Source: VRUE01 sp963708115
GTDB taxonomy: Bacteria > Actinomycetota > Thermoleophilia > Solirubrobacterales > 70-9
Assembly: GCA_963708115.1 (NCBI GenBank)
Contig: CAVPRX010000002.1
Span: forward strand, 62,001 to 126,000
Reading direction: 5' to 3'
DNA: 64,000 nucleotides
The notes beneath the pieces are model-generated. The model saw nothing but the letters and a program-made list of their open reading frames with translations, was not told the DNA's origin and made no database searches. Position 1 is the stretch's first letter. Each line of letters begins with the position of its first letter. A program made the position numbers and the translations under genes. Below are positions 8,268 through 16,295 of this stretch, in pieces.

Positions 8268-9220
8268 GCGACGTGTCTGAGCTTAGGGGGGGCATAGACC
8301 CCGGAAGCTCAGACACGCCCCGTCTGCCGCCGCCGGTTCGGCGGCTTCCGCTGGAGGACGTGCCCGCTGCCCGGCAGGCGTCGCCCTCCGCTGGCGCCGA
8401 CGGCGGCGCCCCGGCGCCCGGCGGCTTCACCGGCGCTCGCCGTTCGATCGGCGCTCCCCAGTTCTCGATCCGCCGCATGGAGATCGACGACGTCTCCGTC
8501 TCCTACTCCAACCGCGAAGCGGTGAAATCGGTCTCGCTGCCGGTCCGCCAAGGCGAGGTGCTATCGATGATCGGCCCCTCCGGCTGTGGCAAGACGACCC
8601 TGCTGCGCTCGCTCAATCGGCTCACCGAGCTGACCAGCACGGCCACCCTGCGCGGCCGCATCCTGCTCGACGACGTCGACATCACCCAGATCGAGCCGAC
8701 CCTGCTGCGCCGCCGCGTGACGATGGTCTTCCAGCAGCCCAACCCGTTCCCGATGAGCGTCTTCGACAACATCGCCTACGTCCTGCGCGAGCAGGGGTCG
8801 CGACGCCAGCGTAAGAAGACCTTGGAGCCCAAGGTCCACAGCGCCCTCGACCGGGCCGGCCTCTTCGAGGAGGTCAAGGACAACCTCGACCATCCCGCGC
8901 TGAAGCTCTCCGGCGGTCAGCAGCAGCGGCTCTGCATCGCCCGGGCGCTGGCGGCCGAGCCCGAGGTGCTGCTGCTCGACGAGCCCTGCTCGGCGCTCGA
9001 CCCGCAGTCGACCCAGGTGATCGAGGACCTGATCGTGAAGCTGCGCGACGACGTCGCCGTCGTGATCGTCACCCACAACCTGCAGCAGGCCTACCGGATC
9101 GCCGACCACGTCGCCTTCATGTACCTGGGCGAGCTGGTCGAGTACAGCAGCGCGACGGCGCTCTTCGGCTCGCCTCGCGAGCAGCGGACGCAGGAGTACG
9201 TGAGCGGTGCGTTCGGCTAG
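8255..9220 (+). CDS. pstB: Phosphate ABC transporter ATP-binding protein PstB, long N-terminus
   Basis: ATPase of the phosphate importer. Walker A GPSGCGKTT, Q-loop FQQPNPFPMSVFDN, signature LSGGQQQRLCIARAL, Walker B LLLDEPCSALDP and FMYLGELVE all fit PstB. ATG 8255 has a good ribosome site (AAAGGTAGGAG) but gives about 75 residues before the ABC domain (MEIDDVSVSYSN), rich in Pro/Ala/Gly and unlike the usual compact PstB. The first 60 bases form a strong hairpin. Internal starts at GTG 8360 or ATG 8478 are possible, so the true N-terminus is uncertain while the ABC domain is certain. Confidence 0.9.
   Translation: MELISDVSELRGGIDPGSSDTPRLPPPVRRLPLEDVPAARQASPSAGADGGAPAPGGFTGARRSIGAPQFSIRRMEIDDVSVSYSNREAVKSVSLPVRQGEVLSMIGPSGCGKTTLLRSLNRLTELTSTATLRGRILLDDVDITQIEPTLLRRRVTMVFQQPNPFPMSVFDNIAYVLREQGSRRQRKKTLEPKVHSALDRAGLFEEVKDNLDHPALKLSGGQQQRLCIARALAAEPEVLLLDEPCSALDPQSTQVIEDLIVKLRDDVAVVIVTHNLQQAYRIADHVAFMYLGELVEYSSATALFGSPREQRTQEYVSGAFG
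8273..8316 (+). other. Strong hairpin at the pstA/pstB junction
   Basis: A perfect 12-bp stem (GTGTCTGAGCTT at 8273-8284, partner 8305-8316) has an inner G-run/C-run pairing in its 20-nt loop. It lies just inside the annotated 5' end of pstB. It may act as an attenuator or an mRNA processing or stability element that sets PstB level, or it may mean that pstB starts further downstream. Confidence 0.6.
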
Positions 9221-9416
9221 CCCCTACATCTCGCGGGTCGGGATCCTCGCCGTCTGCGGGCTGCTGCTCGTGGGCGCCTTTGCGGGCTGCTCGACGACCC
9301 AGGAAAAGGCCGCTCGGCAGCAGGCGCAGTCCAAGCGCATCCTCGAAGCCCGCGAGAAGAGACAGCAGCGAAAACAGCGATCGAAATCGCACGACCACGG
9401 AGGCCGCGAGCGATGA
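9207..9416 (+). CDS. Small lipoprotein in pst operon
   Basis: 69 aa. GTG 9207 overlaps the pstB end by 14 bases, and its stop overlaps the next ATG (ATGA). The signal sequence VGILAVCGLLLVGAFAGCS ends in a lipobox (AFAGC), so a lipidated, surface-anchored product is expected. The mature part is short and highly charged (Lys/Arg/Gln-rich, with a His-Asp-His near the end). I know no function; position in the operon suggests a role in phosphate acquisition or transporter assembly. Confidence 0.65.
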   Translation: MRSASPYISRVGILAVCGLLLVGAFAGCSTTQEKAARQQAQSKRILEAREKRQQRKQRSKSHDHGGRER

Positions 9417-10084
9417 AGACCCAGATCGAGCATCAGCCGTCGATCAACAGCCTGGTTCAGTACGAGCCCTGTGAGGAGTGCGGCGCGCCGCTTGACTCGC
9501 AGCAGCGCTACTGCGTCGAATGCGCGGCGCGGCGCGGCAACGGCGCCAACCCGTCATCCCGCTACTTCGCCGCGATGAGCAAACGCGCCCGGCGGCCGGT
9601 GGCGCGACCGCCGGCCAAGAACGGATCGGGCAGCCGTGCGGCGGCAGTCGGGTTCTTCGCCCTGTTGCCGATCGCGGTCGCGATCGGCGTCGTCGTCGGT
9701 CGCAGCGGCTCGGACGGGGGCGAAAACGAGGCGCTGCTCAAAGCGCTGCGCAACCAGAACACCGCCGCGGTTGCCGCGGCGCCTTCCGCCGGCGCCACTA
9801 CGGCGGCGACGGGCACGAAGAAAGGCAAGTCCAAGCAGGCCGACAAGGCCGCCACCAAAGGCGACGGCAAGGTGGTCGCCAAGACCAGCAACGGCACCGT
9901 CCACCAGGTGACCGGCTTCAAACCGAGCACGCAGAAGACCGAAGAAGACACCAAGCTGGTCGAAGGCAACGTCAAACAGACCGGCTCGACCTACATCAAG
10001 GCACAGCAGAACCTGCCCGACGTGATCGTCGTCGGCGGCGACCCGGGCTCCGCACCGGCGCCGACCTTGGGGAGCCAGCCATGA
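9413..10084 (+). CDS. Zinc-ribbon membrane protein in pst operon
   Basis: 223 aa. A four-cysteine zinc ribbon (CEECGAPLDSQQRYCVEC) is at about residues 20-37, then a basic stretch, and a single membrane helix at about 75-95 (AAVGFFALLPIAVAIGVVVG). An Ala/Lys/Thr-rich tail probably outside the membrane ends in PAPTLGSQP. This is consistent with a cytoplasmic zinc ribbon tethered to the membrane. It is coupled by ATGA overlaps to both neighbours. No family function is recognised. Confidence 0.7.
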   Translation: MKTQIEHQPSINSLVQYEPCEECGAPLDSQQRYCVECAARRGNGANPSSRYFAAMSKRARRPVARPPAKNGSGSRAAAVGFFALLPIAVAIGVVVGRSGSDGGENEALLKALRNQNTAAVAAAPSAGATTAATGTKKGKSKQADKAATKGDGKVVAKTSNGTVHQVTGFKPSTQKTEEDTKLVEGNVKQTGSTYIKAQQNLPDVIVVGGDPGSAPAPTLGSQP

Positions 10085-10485
10085 GCGGGCTTGCCGAGAT
10101 CCTGCGGCGACCGCCGCGCCCTCAGAAGCCGGCCGAGGAGCCGAAGGCAAAGCCCGCCACGCCCCCCGAGAAGCCGGAGGAGAGCACCGAGCTGGTCGCT
10201 CAGCGGGATCGTCTGCTGGAGAAGTTCACGATCATGCAGGCCGACCTCGGCGGCGCCTTCTACGAGATGGCGATCCGCGATCACGTGCGGATGGACGTCC
10301 TGACCCGCAAGGCCGCCGAGCTGCAACGGGTCGATGCCGAGCTGCTCGGGGTCGAGCGCCTGCTCGAGCTGGAGCGTGCCGATGCCGCCGGGATGTGCCC
10401 CAGCTGCGGCTCGCCCTTCGGCCCGGCGGTCCGCTTCTGCGGCCAGTGCGGCCACGTGCTGGTGCCGACGGAGGCCGCTCCATGA
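10081..10485 (+). CDS. Zinc-ribbon cytoplasmic protein in pst operon
   Basis: 134 aa. The N-terminus is Pro/Lys/Glu-rich, the middle is a predicted helical or coiled-coil segment (ELVAQRDRLLEKFTIMQADL through LGVERLLELERAD), and the C-terminus is a zinc ribbon (CPSCGSPFGPAVRFCGQC). There is no signal or membrane segment. The ATG overlaps the stop of the previous zinc-ribbon gene and its own stop overlaps the phosphoesterase ATG. Two zinc-ribbon proteins side by side suggest they interact. The function is unknown. Confidence 0.7.
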   Translation: MSGLAEILRRPPRPQKPAEEPKAKPATPPEKPEESTELVAQRDRLLEKFTIMQADLGGAFYEMAIRDHVRMDVLTRKAAELQRVDAELLGVERLLELERADAAGMCPSCGSPFGPAVRFCGQCGHVLVPTEAAP

Positions 10486-11854
10486 ACGGCCTGCGTGGGC
10501 GGTTCGACCGTGCCGTGGCGGCTGCCGCGACGCTGACCGGAAAACGCTTCGGCCTGCTGGTCGCCTCCTCGGTGGTGGCGACGTCGGCGATCGTCGCCAG
10601 CGCGATGACCGGGACTGGCAACAGCGCCGCCCTCGCCGCTCTGCTCGCTCACAACCTCTCCGCCGGCAGCACCCCGGTGGCCGGCAGCCCCCCCGTGGAA
10701 AGCTCTCCCTCCGCCGGCGGCGGAGGCAGCGCACCGGTGCCGGCGGAAGCCAGCTCGGCGGCGCCGAGCAGCGTGCCCCTGGCCTCGCCCGAACCGGCCG
10801 CTCCGCCGCCCGAAAGCGCTCCGAGCAGCGAACCGCCGCCCCCGGCTCCGACCCTGCCGGAAGCGGGCCGGATCAAGCACGTCTTCGTCATCTCGCTGAC
10901 CAGCTCCGGCTACGACGCGACCTTCGGCGAAACGTCGCAGATGCAGTACCTGGCGACGCAGTTGCAGCCGAAGGGCGAGCTGCTGAGCGGCTACACACTG
11001 CTTGACGCCGCCACCCTTCCCAACGGCATCGCGTCGGTCAGCGGTCAGCCGCCGAACGCCTCGACCAAGGCCAACTGCTCGACTTACACGGAATTTCCGC
11101 CCAGCGCCAAGGTCGGTGCCAACGGCGTCGTCTCGGGAGCGGGCTGCGTGTACCCGGTCGAAACGCTGACGATCTCCGACCAGCTCGCCGGCGGCCGCTT
11201 CAGCTGGCGCGGCTACATGGAGGGGATGGTCGACGAAACCGGCAAGGCGGCGAACTGCGTCCACCCCGATGCCGACGCGGCGGATGCTCCCCGCCGGGGG
11301 CGTACGCCTCCGCGCAGAACCCCTTCGTCCACTTCCACTCGCTGCTCGACCTCGGCGACTGCGCGACCAACGACGTCCCGCTCGAGCAGCTGTCGAAGGA
11401 CCTGAGCAAGGCCACGGCGACGGCGAACTACTCCTACATCGCTCCGACCCCCTGCAATTCAGGCGCTGCCGGGCAATGCGTGCCCGGCTCGGTCGAAGGC
11501 GCCGCCGCGGCCGACGCCTTCCTCGCCAAATGGGTGCCCCAGATCCTCGCTTCGCCGGCCTACAAGGAAGACGGCCTGCTGGTCGTCACCTTCGGCGCCG
11601 CCAACCCGGCCGCCTCCGAAGCCGTACCCGCGCCCGCCCCGGCGACTGCACCAGCCGACGACTCCCTTCACGTCGGGACCCTGCTGGTCTCACGCTTCCT
11701 CAGCGTCGGGTCCACCAACGCGACGACCTACGATCCGTACTCGCTGCTGCGCACCACCGAGGACCTCTTCGGGCTCTCGTACCTCGGCCTCGCAACCGAC
11801 GAAAAAACCGCCTCCTTCGCGCCCGAGCTGCTCGGAGAAACCAGTGGCGACTAG
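10482..11854 (+). CDS. Membrane-anchored phosphoesterase-family protein, one frameshift
   Basis: About 457 aa once one base is restored near 11280-11295 (a G run that appears one short). It has an N-terminal helix (LLVASSVVATSAIVASAM), a long Pro/Ser/Ala linker, then a domain starting IKHVFVISLTSSGYDATFGE. That resembles the acid phosphatase/phosphoesterase (AcpA, phospholipase C-like) family, where this position holds the metal- and phosphate-binding residues. After the break the frame continues AYASAQNPFVHFHSLLDL, then DGLLVVTFGAANP and DPYSLLRTTEDLFGL, which match the family's C-terminal motifs. Some canonical metal ligands look weak (ISLTSSGYD, TFGAANP), so catalytic activity is uncertain. 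It is the last gene of the extended pst operon. Confidence 0.65.
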
Positions 11855-11866
11855 GCGGGACACCGA

Positions 11867-12337
11867 GTGATCGGGCCGACGGTTCAGGTCACGGCGAAAG
11901 TCGATTACGCCGTCAGGGCGATGGTCGAGTTGGCGGCCGCGGATGGGGGACCGATCAAGGGCGAAGCGATCGCGACCGCGCAGGGAGTGCCGTTCCGCTT
12001 CCTCGAGAACATCCTCCTGGAGCTGCGCCACGCCAGGCTCGTGCGCAGCCAACGAGGATCCGAGGGCGGCTACCGCCTGGCGCGGCCGGCCGAGACGATC
12101 ACGATCGCCGACGTGATTCGCACCGTCGACGGGCCAATCGCAAGCATCCGCTCCGAGCGCCCGGACGAGCTCACCTACACCGGCGCAGCGGCCTCGCTGC
12201 AGGACGTCTGGGTCGCCCTCCGCGCCAACATGCGCGCCGTCCTGGAGTCGGTGACCCTGGCTGACGTCGCCAGGGGCGAGCTCCCCGCTGAGATCCTGCG
12301 CCTGACGCGGCAGCCCGAGGTCTGGGAGCCGCACTAA
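11867..12337 (+). CDS. Rrf2-family transcriptional regulator
   Basis: 156 aa with a winged-helix DNA-binding domain: VTAKVDYAVRAMVELAA, then a recognition segment (IATAQGVPFRFLENILLELR) and the wing LVRSQRGSEGGYRLARP. No cysteines are present, so it cannot bind the Fe-S cluster found in IscR/NsrR; this resembles the CymR-like branch linked to sulfur metabolism. The GTG start is 12 bases after the phosphoesterase stop, so it may be read through from the pst operon. Its target is unknown; the cys genes 9 kb away are one possibility by analogy only. Confidence 0.85.
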   Translation: MIGPTVQVTAKVDYAVRAMVELAAADGGPIKGEAIATAQGVPFRFLENILLELRHARLVRSQRGSEGGYRLARPAETITIADVIRTVDGPIASIRSERPDELTYTGAAASLQDVWVALRANMRAVLESVTLADVARGELPAEILRLTRQPEVWEPH

Positions 12338-12972
12338 GGCTTCAGCCGGAACGGGGGGTACTGGTCGGTCACCAGGGTGAAGGCGTAGCCGACGACGCGG
12401 TTGTGCCAGCGGATCGTGCCCTCGACGAAGTCGAAGAGGCCGCGCGGGTAGCGGCCGGTGAAGAGGATCGCGAACCAGGCGAAGACCACGGCGAAGAAGA
12501 CGCCGATTGAGAGGAAGAAGAGGACGATGTAGTGGGGGATGGCGAGTATCCACTTGACCAACGGCAGCCCGCGCTCGAGGCGCTCGGCGTCCGGGTATGG
12601 GAAGTCGAGACGGACGGCCTGGTGCTCGTCGGTCGAGGGATATTCGTCGTCCATCAGTGCGAGATAGACCCCGACCCGGTTGGCGAAGCGCAGGAATTCG
12701 AGGTTCCAGTCGTACCACCAGCGCGGGTACTTCTTCCTGAAGAGGAGCATCAGCACGATCGGCACGAAGATCAGGGTGCCGGTCGAGGCCGCCGCTCCAT
12801 AAGCGTAGCTGCCGATCTCACCGCCGGGCAGGAGACCGATGAGGATCGCGATCGGGATCACCGTGAAGATGCGCAAGAAGGTCGTCAGCCGGTTCAGCTG
12901 CCGCTCCGGGTAGTCGACCGAGAAGGTGACCGGATACGGGTTCGGGCTGGTGGGCGCGGTGCTCATCTCCAT
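12334..12972 (-). CDS. DUF4389-type membrane protein
   Basis: 212 aa. The pattern PVTFSVDYPERQLNRLTTFLR, membrane helix, RKKYPRWWYDWNLEFLRF, LPLVKWILAIPHYIVLFFL and FTGRYPRGLFDFVEGTIRWHNRV is characteristic of the DUF4389 family. There are three or four hydrophobic segments. ATG 12972 follows AGGGGAG. The 3' end overlaps the converging Rrf2 gene by four bases. The biochemical function is unknown. Confidence 0.8.
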   Translation of the reverse strand: MEMSTAPTSPNPYPVTFSVDYPERQLNRLTTFLRIFTVIPIAILIGLLPGGEIGSYAYGAAASTGTLIFVPIVLMLLFRKKYPRWWYDWNLEFLRFANRVGVYLALMDDEYPSTDEHQAVRLDFPYPDAERLERGLPLVKWILAIPHYIVLFFLSIGVFFAVVFAWFAILFTGRYPRGLFDFVEGTIRWHNRVVGYAFTLVTDQYPPFRLKP

Positions 12973-13111
12973 GCTTCTCCCCTTTCGCGAGTTGGCGAAA
13001 AGCGATCATCGCTGACCCATCGGCGGAATGCGAGTTTCGGCACAAAGTCGGCGCGCAATTCTTTGAATCTGCGCACCACACGCGCGTTGGCGCTTCCTAG
13101 CGTCGCCGGGT

Positions 13112-13405
13112 GTGATACTTCTTGTCCGAGGCGCGGATGGTCGTCCTGTTGAACTCGCGTGGGAGGCCTGGGCTCACATCCGGTCCCTGCACCCAGACAT
13201 CACTGACTCACTGAGGGACATTTTGTTGACGATCGAACAGCCGAGCTATCGCGAGCCTGATCCCCTGCCGGGACGGGAAAGGTTGTTCCGGCGAGGGGGC
13301 CCTGAGGGTTGGATCCGGGTTGTCGTTGAGTTTTTTGGCGACTTCGACCGGGTCGTGACAGCGTTTCCGCAGGCCGTGGATCCGAGAAGAGGGCATCGAA
13401 GGTGA
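13112..13405 (+). CDS. Small protein paired with DUF2283, possible toxin-like partner
   Basis: 97 aa from a GTG. Features are WEAWAHIRSLHPDITDSLRDILLTI near the N-terminus, a central P....DPLPGRERLFRR segment, and RVVVEFFGDFDRVVTAFPQ at the end. This layout (His near the front, a strand ending in V.TA(F/Y)) resembles small RelE/PBECR-like nucleases placed upstream of DUF2283 genes, but similarity is weak and no catalytic set is certain. Its stop is inside the GTGA overlap with the DUF2283 gene. Confidence 0.6.
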   Translation: MILLVRGADGRPVELAWEAWAHIRSLHPDITDSLRDILLTIEQPSYREPDPLPGRERLFRRGGPEGWIRVVVEFFGDFDRVVTAFPQAVDPRRGHRR

Positions 13406-13695
13406 TTGTTCGCCTGGGAGATCAAGAGTTCGACAACGTCGTCTATGACGCCGATCGGGATGTTCTCTATCTGAGTCGCGGCAAACCGGTTCCGGCGGCG
13501 GAAACTCTGCCTTCCTCGGAGGGTCATGCGATCAGATTGAACGAGGCTGGCGAGATCATCGGCATAACTGTCATCAGCGCGAAATGGTGGGCCGAGCGTG
13601 ACGGTCGAGTGACCGTCACCATTCCGGAGACGGCTCCTCGGCCAGGCTGCCTGGAAACCTCTGCCGAGAACCTGGCCCCGGCGCTTGCCGCCTGA
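13402..13695 (+). CDS. DUF2283 family protein
   Basis: 97 aa. VYDADRDVLYLSRGKPVPAAE and AIRLNEAGEIIGITVISAKW match the DUF2283 pattern (D...D.LY......A, then D..G.I.G..I). The C-terminal 30 residues are longer than usual. DUF2283 proteins often sit beside small toxin-like genes and are suspected antitoxins, which is unproven. It is coupled to the upstream gene by GTGA. Confidence 0.75.
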   Translation: MIVRLGDQEFDNVVYDADRDVLYLSRGKPVPAAETLPSSEGHAIRLNEAGEIIGITVISAKWWAERDGRVTVTIPETAPRPGCLETSAENLAPALAA

Positions 13696-15099
13696 TCAGT
13701 CCGCCGCCGGCACCCCGCCCGCAACCACGTTGACGAAGTTCTCCAGGTGCCGCGTCGTCCAGCACTCGAAGGCGCCGTCGCAGTAGCGCTCGTAGGCGGC
13801 CATCACCGAGTCGCCGTAGTTCCAGTAGAGCTTTGGCTCGGGGTTGAGCCAGAAGAGGCGGCCGGCGCGCTCGGAGACCTGGGCGAAGACCTCGGCGTGG
13901 GGCTCGCGGCCGTTGGTGCGGGCGTCGCCGAGCACGATCACGGTCGAGCGCGGGTCGAGATCGTCGGAGATCTCGGTCAGGAACTCGAGCCAGACGCGGC
14001 CGTAGTCGGTGTAGCCGGAGACGTCGGCGACGCCGCCCTCGCTGGAGATGCGCCGGGCGATCTCGCGGAAGTCGCGCTCGTGCTCGAAGATCTCGGTCAC
14101 CTCGGAGATCCGCTCGATGAAGACGAAGCTGCGCAGTTTGCGGAACGAGTCGTGCAGCGCGTGCAGGACCGAGAGGAAGAAGACGCTGGCCGAGGTGACG
14201 CTGGTCGAGACGTCGCAGAGGACGTAGATCTCCGGCCGCCGCGGCCGCTTCGGCCGGTAGCGCAGGTACATCGGCACGCCGCCGGTCTCCAGCGAGGCGC
14301 GCATCGTCCGCCGTACGTCGACCGTCTGCGCCTTGCGCCGCCCACGCTGCTCGTGGCCGAGCGTCGCCAGGCGGCGCTTCATCTGCGAGACGGCGCGGTG
14401 GACTGCCGCCAGGTCCTGCGTGGGGCTGGTCGGCAGCGCCCGGTCGAGCTCGGCCAGCGGGCGCGAGGGGGGAAGGGTCTCGGTGCGCTCGATCAGGTCG
14501 CGTTCGAGCTCGCGGCGCAGGTGGCGCTCGAAGCGGTTGAGCTGGTCGCGGTCGATCGGCGGCAGCTCGCCGGCGCCGTCGTCCGGCTGCGGCTGGGTGC
14601 CGGCGGAGAGCTCCAGCGTGCGGCGGATCCGCTGCACGTCGACCCCGACCACGCCCGAGCCCTCGCCCTGCTGGCCGAAGGCGGCGATCGCCAGCCGGGC
14701 CAGATCGCGCATCTGGCCCTCGTCGCCGTCGATGATCGCTTGGCGGATCTGCTCGCGCAGCTCGTCGATGTCGAGCCGCTCGGCGCCCTCGTGGCGCTGC
14801 TCGGTCTCGCCGATCTCGCGCTCGATCGCCTCTGCCTCGGCGGCGCGGAAGAACCAGCGCTCGAAGAGCAGCTCGAACAGCCGCCGGTCCTCCTGGGACT
14901 TGGCGATCGTCGTCGCCAGCGCCTCGCGGAAGTCGTCGCGGGACTCCCAGGGCACCTGTTCGAGCGCGGCGAAGGCGTCGAGGATCTCCGAGGTGCCGAC
15001 CGCCACTCCCTCGCTGCGCAACTCCTCGCAGAAGCCGAGCAGCTTCGCCGTCAGCCCCGGGGGGCCGGTGTCAGCTTTGGGGCCGTACGGACTCGGCAA
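13696..15099 (-). CDS. VWA domain protein, CoxE-like
   Basis: 467 aa. The N-terminal helical half (LLGFCEELRSEGVAVGTSEILDAFAALEQV) is followed by an Arg/Glu-rich linker and a von Willebrand A domain with a metal-site motif (YVLCDVSTSVTSASVFFLSVLHAL), then FLTEISDDLDPRSTVIVLGDARTN. The family works with MoxR ATPases in metallo-enzyme or envelope complex maturation. It overlaps the MoxR gene by 28 bases. No carbon-monoxide dehydrogenase genes are in the window, so the client protein is unknown. Confidence 0.85.
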   Translation of the reverse strand: MPSPYGPKADTGPPGLTAKLLGFCEELRSEGVAVGTSEILDAFAALEQVPWESRDDFREALATTIAKSQEDRRLFELLFERWFFRAAEAEAIEREIGETEQRHEGAERLDIDELREQIRQAIIDGDEGQMRDLARLAIAAFGQQGEGSGVVGVDVQRIRRTLELSAGTQPQPDDGAGELPPIDRDQLNRFERHLRRELERDLIERTETLPPSRPLAELDRALPTSPTQDLAAVHRAVSQMKRRLATLGHEQRGRRKAQTVDVRRTMRASLETGGVPMYLRYRPKRPRRPEIYVLCDVSTSVTSASVFFLSVLHALHDSFRKLRSFVFIERISEVTEIFEHERDFREIARRISSEGGVADVSGYTDYGRVWLEFLTEISDDLDPRSTVIVLGDARTNGREPHAEVFAQVSERAGRLFWLNPEPKLYWNYGDSVMAAYERYCDGAFECWTTRHLENFVNVVAGGVPAAD

Positions 15100-15968
15100 G
15101 CTTCATCCCCACCCGCTCGGCGACCAGGTCGATGTCGGTGCGGTGCTTGACGATGATCGACATCGACTGCTCGAAGGTCTCGCGGTCGATGTCCTCAGCG
15201 CCCATCAAGAGCAGCGTCCGCGCCCAGTCGATCGTCTCGGCGATCGAGGGCGGCTTCTTGAGGTCGAGCGCTCGCACCATCCGCACCACCTCGACCAGCC
15301 GCCGGGTCAGCGCCTCGGGGAGGTCCGGCGCGTGCAGGCGGACGATCTCCATCTCGCGCTCCATCTCCGGGTAGTCGAGCCAGAGGTAGAGGCAGCGCCG
15401 CTTCAGCGCCTCGGTCAGCTCGCGCGAGTTGTTCGAGGTGAGGACGACGATCGGCATCGAGGTCGCAGATACCTGCCCCAGCTCGGGGATCGTGATCTGG
15501 AAGTCGGAGAGCAGCTCGAGCAGCATCGCCTCGAACTCCTGGTCGGTCTTGTCGATCTCGTCGATCAACAGCACCACCGGCTCGGGGCTGGCGATCGCCT
15601 GCATCAGCGGCCGCTCGAGCAGGAACTCCTCGCTGAAGATGTCGTCCTGAACCTCGTCCCAGCCGCCCTGGGTGCCGCCGGCCTGGATGCGCAGCAGCTG
15701 CTTGCGGTAGTTCCACTCATACAGAGCCTTGGCCTCGTCGAGCCCCTCGTAGCACTGCAGGCGGATCAGCTCGCGGCCGCTGGACGCGCGAGAGCGCCTT
15801 GGCCAGCTCGGTCTTGCCGACCCCCGCCGGACCCTCGACCAGGACCGGCTTGCCGAGCCGTTGGGCGAGGAAGGAGACCAGCGCGGCCGACTCGTCGGCG
15901 AGGTAGCTCGCCGCCGCCAGGGCGTCCTTCGTCTCGGCTACGGATGCGGGTGCCAGCGCCTCGGCCAT
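15071..15968 (-). CDS. MoxR-family AAA+ ATPase, one frameshift
   Basis: About 298 aa across one break. The N-terminal piece from ATG 15968 has Walker A VLVEGPAGVGKTELAKAL. Near 15781-15790 one extra base within a GCGCG stretch shifts the frame, after which SGRELIRLQCYEGLDEAKAL, DEVQDDIFSEEFLLERPLM, Walker B VVLLIDEIDKTDQEFEAMLL, VLTSNNSRELTEALKRRCLY (sensor 1/arginine finger) and IAETIDWARTLLLM follow. Length minus one base is a multiple of three. It acts as a chaperone-like ATPase with the downstream VWA protein. The break is probably a sequence error. Confidence 0.82.
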
Positions 15969-16063
15969 CCGGCGATGATAATCCGCGCCGGTGCTCCGAC
16001 CTCGCCCTCGCCCTCTCTTTCGCCGCCCTGCTTCCGCACAGCGCCGGTCCCTACATCGCCCTG

Positions 16064-16229
16064 ATGCTGATCGGCTTTGTCGTCGGCATCCTCGGCCACC
16101 TGACCGGGCTCGCGTTGGCTGGTCGCCTCCGGCATCGTCCTGATCTTCCTCGGCGCCTTCCTCTTTCCGCTGGCACTCAACCTGACCGAAAGCACGCCGC
16201 CGCAGCTGGAGCGCCTTAAGAACCGCTGA
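16064..16229 (+). CDS. Small two-helix membrane protein, frameshifted
   Basis: MLIGFVVGILGHLT in one frame continues as LVASGIVLIFLGAFLFPLAL then TESTPPQLERLKNR-stop in another; the shift is near 16115-16125. Together these give a small protein with two membrane helices and a basic tail. The open frame reaches further upstream (hydrophobic ALALSFAALLP), so the start is not fixed and no ribosome site is seen. It may be a real small gene with a sequence error, or a remnant. Confidence 0.4.
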
Positions 16230-16295
16230 GGGATTGCCCCTAGCTTTACCATTCCACGAGTCCTGCAACGCAACCAGAGCCGGGAGGCCTTCGCC

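Noticed and set aside
11867..12337. Rrf2 protein as an Fe-S sensor
   Set aside because: The protein has no cysteine residues.
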